Assembly (NCBI GenBank): GCA_034670405.1
Contig: JAXDDX010000013.1
Location: 3,810,001-3,874,000, forward strand
DNA length: 64,000 nucleotides
Source of the DNA: Hoplostethus atlanticus
Taxonomy: Eukaryota; Chordata; Actinopteri; Trachichthyiformes; Trachichthyidae
Direction of reading: 5' to 3'
How positions within the stretch are numbered: the first letter of the stretch is position 1; each line of letters starts with the position of its first letter. A model generated the notes under the pieces. That model saw only the letters and a program-made list of their open reading frames with translations. It did no database searches and was not told the DNA's origin. The position numbers and the translations under genes were made by a program. Positions 51,046 through 62,038 of the stretch are shown here, in pieces.

Positions 51046-54000
51046 TCACAGTGTTCAGAAGCTGGGTGAGTTCCTCCAGAGCGATGAGATCGGAGACGAC
51101 AGCTGGAGAAACGGTGACATGTCCATTTCCTTGGAGATGTCTAAAAAATACCCTGGAGCGGTGAGTACTACTGACATCAGACTAGGGGTGGGCGGTATAA
51201 CGGTTGAACCGGTATGCCGGTAGAAATCCGTGCCACGGTAGAGATTTGACTCTACCGGATGTACCGGTAGAAGGCTACTTTTAGGCTCTTTGAATGTAAA
51301 AATACTTTTCAAATTTACAAACGTAACACACAAAGCTAGCGAACTGCGCGCTGCCATTTAAAGATAATAAACTAGTTTGTGGAAAAAGACGATGTGAAAA
51401 AGTGAGTAGTGCAACGTAAACTTCGACGTAAACAGACGCATGCTTTCTGAAGACGCATGGTGAAATGGAAGGCAGCGAGCATGATGCGGGAGCTCCCGTT
51501 CCCGATGCAAACAAAGAAGTGTGTGAATGTGTGTGAATGGGGTGAATGTGAATGTAGTGTAAAGGGCTTTGAGTGGTCGTAAAAGACTAGAAAAGCGCTA
51601 TGTAAGTACAGTCCATTTACCATTTCCTGTTTGCCCAAATGAAATTCTGATGTTGGAGGGAAATCTTCATAACACACAGGAAGTGATGAATCGAAAGGAA
51701 TGAAATATAAAACGGGCTTCATAAATGTTTTATTTCACCATCTCCACAATCACCAGCCATAAAAATTGATCTCTCGCTGCCCAAGTGCGAACAGTGCAGC
51801 TTTAAGCAGATCATAATGGAAATAGACATTAACAATAGAGCCCTCAATCTCTATCAGTAAGAGCTCAGTTCAGACCTTGACTTAAGCCTTGTTCGGTGGT
51901 GCATGAGTCATATTTTACATGAACGGATTTCCATGAAATTTGGTGGACAGCCTTGGGCCAAGGAACAACCGATTCTACTTTGGTGGTGATCCGGACCTGC
52001 GATCCATAGCTATGAAAGTAACAGAGATAGAGACTAAGAGGATGTTTGCAGGGTCAAGAAATCATTTTAACTTGCAATTTAAGTCTCTACTTCATCAAGT
52101 TAGGATATTGTTCAGTATTGGCGGAGGTTTGCAGTCTCTGAATGCCGTCTAGTCAAAGATACTATCAACTACGCTCTATCATTAGCCCATGTGATATACT
52201 GATATTGGTTGAAGGGTTAGTGAATCCAAATACATTACTTTTAGAAGTCATTCAACATCACAAAGTCATTCGAGTTATTTATGTTGGACAAGTCATCGTA
52301 GTCTTGAGTCTGTGGGGGGTTAGTAGCACATGGCGCAGAACAGCACAGCCCAGTTACATTACAGCCCGGGCTCTAATCTACTGCCTGTCTGAGGTTTCAG
52401 GCGACCGGGTCACATGCTGACTATTATATCGCACTAGGATTATCACTGTATGCTTCCAGGATGGGCAGTCCCACCGCAGGGCACAGAGGCACAGAGGCAC
52501 AGGGAACTCTGTGGAGGTGTAATGGTTTTCAAATAAGATTGAAAAGGATTGTCACATATCGGCTATCTCATATTTTGAACGAAATTCGCACATTTTTCAG
52601 ACTATCACTTTCTTAATCAACAATGCTATTCTGGTTATTGCATCTACTGAATGTCTTAAAGGAAAAATCCACCATAAAACACTTCAGGTCAACTCAGCTA
52701 TTGGCGATCTACCTTGTATTTCTGGGTCCATTCTGTCCAGTGGTTAATTGGTTCACGTCAACCCCAACCACTTGACAGTACAAATGATGGAAGGGTGTCA
52801 AATATGGCTGCCGCGAATCTACGGCTGCCGCGAATCTACCGCAGTCCACAGTCCAAGCCCATAAAATAACAATTACCAGTTATATTCACACTAGTTCGCT
52901 TCTGCACAATCTACTCTGTTGATGATTAACAGGATGAGAGATGAATGGATGGATGAATGGATGGATGGATGGATGGATGGATGGATGGATGGATGCATGG
53001 GTGGAGGGAACAGGAGGATGTGTTCATCCCCAGGGCTTAAATGAGAGGGAGACCGCCCCCCACCACCTCATCTCCTCCCCAAGGGACTGCAGCGGATGGA
53101 GGACAGTCCAAGTTTATTAGTTATCACTGACTGGAATCTTTCTTTTTCTCTCTCCCTCACTCCTCGCCTCTCTCTTCTTCTTTCAACCCCCACAGACCAA
53201 GGCCATTAACAGGAAGCAGCCCATGCGGTACCACTTGGACAACTATGAGCAGCCAACCAGGCGACAGATGAGACCCACAGAGACCGAGGATGTGGCTGTG
53301 AAGGTCAGGGTCAAAGTTCACACGTTGGGGAAGGGAGAGAGAATAGAGAAAGAGTAAAAGAGCATGAAAAGTCACAGAGACCAAGGACATAAGTGTCCAG
53401 ACCAAGGGTTAAAGGTTCAAAGGTTTAGGACTTAAATGTCCAGTTGTGGTTATATCACTTTTTCAGCCTGGGACACAAGTGAGACATATAATCTCTCACC
53501 CTGGGCTCTTTAAAATGTGTCACTACTCTGATGTGTGGGCTCATTGTACCAGATATACAGTAGGTCAAAGACCCATTTTGGGGCATGAACCCATAGTTGA
53601 AGAAAGGGTTAAGGGTCAAGGGTTATACAGAACAACAGGCTTGCTGGTTCATCCTATTTTTACTGTATAAGGAAATGGCAAGGAATAAGAAAAAATATTT
53701 TGAAACACATTCAATTTACATGGAAGATGTAATACAATGTGTGCTTGTTCATCCAAATTTACATGGATAATGGAAAAGGATAAAAAAAAAAGTTCCCACA
53801 CATGCTTGAGTGTCAGAGGAAGAAGAAAAGTAGAGTTGAGTGTTATTGTAGGAGAAAGTGTGGGATCTGATGGCAGGGCTGCGTGATTTAGTGTGGAGGG
53901 AGAGAAGAGGAGGGAGCCTAGCACTGAACCCTGGGGGACTCCAGTGTAGAAGGGGGTGATTGGCCCATTGGTCACCTTACCCTTTAAGAGATGAGAACAG

Positions 54001-54340
54001 GCTATATATGTGAGAGATACTGAGAGAGTTGCTCAGTGGCAAAGAGTGATGGACTCAACTTTCTGGACTGCTGACTGGCAGATCCTCAGTCGCCCATCAG
54101 CGGTCTGACTGCAGTGAGCCTTTAGACGAGGTTAGATGCAGTGCAATGACGAGGTGGATAGCCATGGTGAGTGAAGCAGAGAACAGAAAAGACACAGGAA
54201 GTGCAGGATTCTCACGAGAATTCATTGCCCCTTACAGGGCCTTGTGAATGTGGCTGACATTTTCTCAGCCCCACTGTTAAGGCTAGTCTTTCCTGCCTCA
54301 TCCCTGTGGGCGCTGCTGTTACTACAAGACACCGGCCTGC

Positions 54341-54395
<55 letters not shown>

Positions 54396-54935
54396 ATCTG
54401 AACTTTACACTTCTGACTACTGCAACCTGAGAGAAAGAGGGAGACAGATGTAAAGCAACAGAAAGAGATGGTGGTACTCATACTACTAGTACTAGTTTGG
54501 TTCGACTAATGTGGGTTTTTGAAGGCCGATATTTTTGGATTGAAGGTGCCAATAGCAGATATTGATATTGAGTGGAATTCGTGGAAATCGTGGAATTTAG
54601 AGAGGCGTATTCCAGACAGGGAAAGTCAGGGAATTTGATAAATGCTCTGGTGAAGTTAGGGAATATCAGGGAATTTCATAAATGGGTCACTTTTTTCTTT
54701 TTGTATTTTCCAACTTATTTCACACATTTGTTACATTAGAGGGCCTTGATGATCTTCCCTGTCCCATGTGAAAACCGAAGGGCCTGGTGGGGAAAAATAA
54801 CAGACTTCAATTCCAAATGTCAAGCATCAATAGATACTAGATAGATACGGTGGGACAGCAGGGACAAAAATCAACCTGGGCCGATGTCCTGGTTTGAGGC
54901 ATTGTTAGTTTGACCACTGTCAATGTCATCTCTCG

Positions 54936-54977
<42 letters not shown>

Positions 54978-57515
54978 CCATTTCCCCCATGTATTCTATC
55001 TAATAAACCAAAAAAATCATGAAATAATATTTTTTTAATAAGTTTTGTTTACAAGTTCATATTTATTCATGCGCCTACGAAGGAACAAAGACGTTCTTAT
55101 CTCCACGATGCCTCTGGGGAACGGAGACGTCTCTTCTGAGAAAGGAATGGCTGAGACTTGGGGGATCGTCAGATAAAATAAACATGAAATAAATAAGTAA
55201 AAGCAACAGATGGGAGGAATGTAAACAGAGATAGAGACCTAGCAGGAAGCAGGGTGATAGATCACTAAACAGGGATTAGATATGGCGAGGGCCTATAGCG
55301 TGTGCTCTGCTGTTGCATATGCTATTGAACTCTTATAGTTCAAATCTGCACATGAAAAAAAAAAAAGATGAAGTCGACGGTAGCTGATATTTTGTGCTGA
55401 TTTTCAATATTATATATTATAATTATATTATTATCATTTTATTTTTTGTCAAGGTTGAAAATGGCATCTATGTCATGTGACACAAAAACTCTAACACCCA
55501 ATGAAGTTTTTAAATACATGAGGGGTGCAAATAAGAACAATTAAATGTAATTAAAAATAGATGTAATTGAAATTGTAATTGAAAACCTGAGTGATAAATT
55601 GTCGAGTGAAATTAAGCATGACAAAAATGAACTGTCGCATGCAGAGGTGATGAAAATGGATGCGAACTGAACGAGAGAGGGATAACTCGATCTGTTCAAA
55701 AGCGATTCAGTAACTGGTCATTTCAGAGTTTCCTTTCCATTCATTCATTAACACATGCAGCATCAAGACCGTTTATCCATTGGTGCAGGTCATTTTTGTT
55801 ACTGCCATACCTAAATGTCAGCAAATTGCTCGACTTGTCTGTTCCTGTCTTCAGCAGACTGGTTGGAGGAAGTTTGTCAGAGGTGGACGACTCTAACTGG
55901 CTGATAAACGGACAATGTCGGCCCCATTTATCAGCATACATATATATTGGTCTAAGTCTAGTTTCTAATGTCATTCTGCGGCCTAAAAATACTCCTGTTG
56001 TGCTCTTGAGCTAGTAGTTTAAGAGTGTGAGCGCTCAGTCAACCACCCCCCGGTTAAATGGAGGCTGAAAAACAAAAGGACTGCAGCACCTGCTCCTCTG
56101 TTGTGTAAAGACATTTTTTATTTGGCCACATTCACTGCAACGACCTCTCTGAGACGTCTGAGTCTGTGGGTCGCGAAGCAAAATGCGTCACAGGGCGGCT
56201 TCTCGGTAGATTCCCGCGCAACATGAAGTCACTGCAGTGAACTCTCAGCAGCTTGGTTTCTTAAACTATGGGTCAGGACATGAAATGGGTCACGGGCCGA
56301 ACTCTGGTGGGTCCCCCGCATGACAAGAGAACAGCACGTATCTGTTGCGTAATGGCATTTCATTCTGGGACACACACTGGGATGAACTCTCGACGACTCA
56401 GTTCCTAGGGGTTGGGATGCAAAACGGGTCTCCGGTGGGTCTCCGGATGAGAGAATCAGCCTCAGGGCTTCGGTGTTAGTTATGTTAGACATTCATTCAA
56501 CATCTTGTTCAACGTGACACGGATGCAACATTAAAAATGGACTAAAAACACACAGAAAAAAAACACTTTTCTACTAAACATCTTTTTTTGGTTGAAGTAA
56601 CATTGAAATCTCGTTTTGGATCATTAATCTAACATTGACACAACATTTAAAATGGACTGAAAGCTGAAAATTGGTTGATCTAACATTCAACCAATGTAAT
56701 ATCATTCCTGCTTCATCTACAACAAGGATGGTGAACACAGTGTCAAGCTCAGCTCTTCTTAACCTGGAAATTAATCGAAAGATAAGAAAAATCTTCAAAG
56801 GACTCCGATTCAAAAATGTTATTTACAAGTCAATCGCACATTTTGATACCACAGGGAGGACGTCGGATACATAGATATTGTGCAGTGAAAATACAATGGA
56901 TACGCAAATACATTGAAAATTGGCTAATTCATTAAATATTTCTTTCCCTCGGTCGGGTATTGGGTTCAGTCCACCACTGACGTCCTGGGTTCGAATCCGG
57001 CCCGGGACCTATGTCACATGTCATCCCTCCTCTCTCACCTGTCTCTCTCTACTGACTGTCAAATAAAGGCAAAAAATGCCAAAAGAATCTTAAAAAAAAG
57101 AAATAGTGGAATACTGTTGTCCCAAAAAATTGGAGAAAAGTTGCGTTACTTGCCTTGGTAAAGAGTAGTGTAACTATTTACTAAAGTTAATAAATCATTA
57201 ACTTTCATCATTTTTCATCATTTTTGGTTATCAGTCAGAGGTGCACAGGCCAGGTATTTTGAGGGTAAGGGGAGGGGGGGGCGGGTAACGGAAAAGTAAT
57301 GTAGTGTAACAAAAAAGTAGTGTAACAAATGACTTCTCCCAGGGAGTGATAAGTAAAGTAATAGTATTAGTTTTGAAATGAGTAACGGTTAAAGAGGAAT
57401 TTATTACGTTTTTTTAGTAACAAGCCCAACTGAGAACTAAGAAATGGCTTGTTAGTATCCATATTACCAGTTTTCATTTTTGTCTGTAACTCTTTGGATT
57501 TGCTATGATCCATCC

Positions 57516-57571
<56 letters not shown>

Positions 57572-60500
57572 CTGCAATCCTGCAGAGGCAAAAAGTAGAA
57601 ACCTAACATATGCAGCCCTTTTTAAATAGGACATGTTTTGGCTTTGGGGAGTTCAGGCTTTTAATTTGGCAGCAGCAATTGGACTGTACAGACATTGTTG
57701 ATATAGCAATTTTTCCTCTTATTTCACAAGTGCAATAAAATACCAAGTGTCCCTTTAACGACGCCCATTCTTCATATACCTGCTTTACATCAGCTGCCTC
57801 AACTAAGGCAATTCCATCTTCTTGACCTTAAACACATAAGAAACATAAATGACATGTCCAGAGTGAGTATTTTATACACTATCCTTTCTCTACACCATCT
57901 ACAATCAACAGTTTACTGAAATTGTTTGTACCTAATGCATTTGGCACAATATCCCTTTAAAGAGGTAAAGTACCATTTTCCTTTATTTATGTTCAGGTGA
58001 CCAATGGATTCTTCACCTGGGGAAGCAACCTGTCAACGCTGTCCGACATCAACATCGGCATCCCCACAGGTAACTAACCCAAGTCAGGTTAAGTAACACG
58101 GTGAAACAACACAGTTGTTTAAAGAGGGCGCTCTGTGGTAACTGAAAATATAATAAATCCTTTTAACGCAATGATTTCCAAATAATGTAATAATGTATTG
58201 TAAAACTTTCTGTAATGTAGTTGTTGGCGGAGTAACTGTTTGTATTGTTGAAGACTTCACTACCCTTAACTTTCTGTAGCGCTAGCTCGCTCACTGCTGT
58301 TTCGGAGCTGTGTGCGTTCAACTCATGAGTTTGGATTCGTCACTTCCTGTGCTCGGAGAAAACCTTCCCGCCAGTGTAGTTACTGACTACAACTTCATTG
58401 GGGTGAATGGAGCGAATCTACAGCGGCTCAATGAAGGGGGAGGGGCCAGTCTTCTCTGTCTCAGCCCCACTTCATGAACTAGACTGATAAGGAGCTTGTA
58501 CTTTAAAAAGAACCTGTGGATCATTTATTGGTGAGGGGGTCTGAAGATGCTAGCAATCATTTGAATGTAAAATGTGGGAGGAGTTGAATTAGTTTTACAG
58601 TTTTTGATATAAACAGTGATAACAGATAATTGACTATAAATTGCAGTGAAGCAAAGATTCGTCACATATTGGCAGATGCTGTGAGATTAGTAGAGCTCTG
58701 TAGGGTTTATTGCAGATTACACTTTGGAAAGTACAGTAGCCCTCTTCTCTGTAATAATTATTTTCTATTCTGAATCTGGCAGATTAGAAACTAGATTACC
58801 AATCCATTTGCTACTCAGCCGTGCTGCGGTTATAAGAGATGTCGACAGCGACGTCACTGGAATACCAGGCATCAGGCGGCCAGGTCATGTTTAGGAGGCT
58901 ACTGACAGATAGACAGTGTAGTATATCACACACACACACACACACACACTAACACACACAAATTCACACACACCGACCCCTGGGGAAGTGACTTGCTAGC
59001 TATCCCAGTTATCCTACTAAGACAAACAGGATTGGTTGGCCTGCCAAGTGGTGTAATGTTATTTAGAGCAACTGAAGTGTGTGTGTGTGTGTGTGACGTT
59101 CTTTTGAGTGAACGTGGCTGCTCAGTTTCAGCTGAGTGTGTGTGTGTGTACCAGTATTATTAACAGGCAAGCAGGAGGAGACATAGATCAGATTAAAGAC
59201 ATTGGCGGTTTGTATTTACTTTCCTGGAGAGTTAATCTGTAACGACACTAAACAACACCATTCATTTCAGTTGAATTCACTCCAGCTCACCTCTTTGTGC
59301 TTAATGGAAACGACACAGAGCTTGTAAATATTGCCAAACAGTAGCAAAATGAATTAGATTTGTTGCAGAACAATTTTAATCACAAGTAGGGTTCGACTGA
59401 AAGGGACTTTCAAAGGCCAATAGCAATATATATCTTTTAATGAAGCTGCTGATGGGCAATATTTTTCGCCAATATCGGCTCTGTATATCACCAAACCCAT
59501 AGGCCTAACCCTAATCTCAACCTTTCTCTCTGTGCAGGTCAGCTGACCATGATTGTGGGCCAGGTGGGTTGTGGGAAATCTTCTCTGCTGCTGGCCATGC
59601 TGGGTGAGATGCAGACCATCAATGGGAAAGTCTACTGGAGCAAGTAAGACGGCACAACAACATGCGGCATGTTGCCTAAATGACACTGTACACACCTCCA
59701 TGGCAAGAATCACATGTTATCAAGGGACTAAACTTACTGAAAATACGCCCTTAGCTGACAGAAGAACAGTAAATCTATGTGAGTTGCAGAATCCATGTTT
59801 AACGGTTAAATATGATATGCAATGCTTAAATCACTCGATCTAAAACAGCAGATTTGTATCTTTTAGGAATGCGATTTACCTCCAAAGATCAGGAAATTGA
59901 AGACCATAAATATAAGGGTCCAAATTTACAGAAACACTTCATCTTAAAAGTGGGGATGCAGAGCAGTGTCTATTTTACCCTCTAACCAATGGGGGTAACA
60001 AGGTTCTCCTTTCCAATGCTAATCAAAGTTGTCATCACCATATAAACCATTCTGTCATCAGTATATAGACTGATCCATTCCATCCATCCTCCAGCGTCTC
60101 CTCTTCAGGTTTCCATAAAGCTTTTTTTTGTGTTTCCAATGATCTTTCTATGTTCTGTGTGTGTTTGTTCTGCTACTTTTTCCAATCCATGCCTTCTCAT
60201 ATTTATCAGGGTGTCCACGTATCTGCTTTCCTAAATGCAATTGACACTTAACAATTAATTTCCTTGTGTCCTTTTTCTTATTTTGGCCTTTTATAGCTTT
60301 AGAAATGTGCTGTTACATTGGAAATTTAACAGCTGGTTTTGCCAGCTTTGTTTCTTTATTTGTTTCTGTTTTTATTAAATTCAATTCCAGGTAGAATGAA
60401 AAAGGTCTTGAAAAGTCCTAAATTTGGCTTTCTGAAACCTGCAGATACCCTGGTTATTGCTGAGTGATTTCACAAATTCACTAGTGCGCCCTAACCCTTT

Positions 60501-61990
60501 AACACATTAGAAACTGTAATAATAAACTGTAATAAACCAGGTCATCCTTCAGTCCATCTCAGTGCTTATATAGCTGAGATTGGATCTCTGATTACCATTT
60601 AGAGGCAAGTAAGATGAACAAACAGCTATTGAAAAAGCTACAGATATAACCCACATGTTCTGCACCTCTTGCTCCACCCCAGGAGGAATTGTTCGGAAGA
60701 CCCTGCATTATTAACACAGGGTAGAATAAGGGTAGGGTGATACATCATTTTGAGGTAATTTTGGATAAGACAAGCCACTACATGCCTAGACAAAGGACGG
60801 AGTTAAAACTTTATTTTGTTAGATGCATTGAGCAGAAGAAACTGCCTGAAAGGAACAAATTAGCTATCAATTAGCACCAGGCTGTCCAGGAAAGGTTTTA
60901 ACAGTATGACTCAATTTCCTGCTCATATGGTCATAATGAAATTAAATAGCTTTTTGGGTTATTGAATCACTAGACGTCCTCACTTAAAAGTTTTTCATTA
61001 TAAAACAAGACAAAAACATTTATTTCGTGGCACTTGTAGGCACATGTTCCGGCTGAGCTGGATTTAATTGCTACCCAACTATTATGTGGGCTTATTGAAT
61101 TACACTAAAGATGTTTTTCATTATGATGTCACAATGAGACCGGTGTCATTTCTTGGTTAGCTCATGTTGTGTGTGGTCCGTTTCCATTGCGATAGACATG
61201 CCCTTTGAGTTTACTGCCAAATGACTACTGACCCGTAGTCTCAACATTTGTTCATTACTCTCAGACAAGTGAAGCAGTGTCTGTCAGTGACATCCTGGCT
61301 TCCATCCACTGATATGTAGATATTATAACCATCGTGCAAGTATCTCTTTGTGCGTACAGACATACTTGTTGCAGTTCTGCATCTTTTCTGTTGCTCTGCC
61401 TTTATGAGGAATTATTTGGAAGCACTATGGCAACATGCAGAGCGGAGGGATGCGATGGTTACCGCTGTATCTTGTGATGATGATATAAACGTCTCTCCCC
61501 GTCGGCCCTCTTATGATAACAATGAAGCATCTAAAACGACTGTTGCTGTAAATTTGGATTTGATCGAAATGATAATTTCTCAAAGATGTATATTATGATT
61601 TACGCTGCAAGCCATTCAAAGCCGGAAGTCGGAAATTCCCACCAGTAGGTGAGAAAAAAAGCCAGGGAAAAATGATGCCTGCAAGGTTTTCTTTGCACAA
61701 CGTGTAATGCTGTGTAGTGTTAACAGTGTATGCCGCTATGTTGATATGACGTCACATAACTGCATCTTGGAAAACTCAGCAATCTTAAGTTTCCTACTTA
61801 GAATTCCGTCTGGGTGGTTCCATGGCATTTTTTCTAGTAGAAAGTCTGAATTTCCGACTTTCCGATATCTCTGGAACGCAGCATTACCTGCAATTTACAT
61901 TCCGTTCAATTCTATAAAACTCATCTGGAAGATGCTCATCAGTATCATAAGAGAACCTGTAGCCACCAGCGCTGTATACTAACCTTTGCC

Positions 61991-62038
<48 letters not shown>

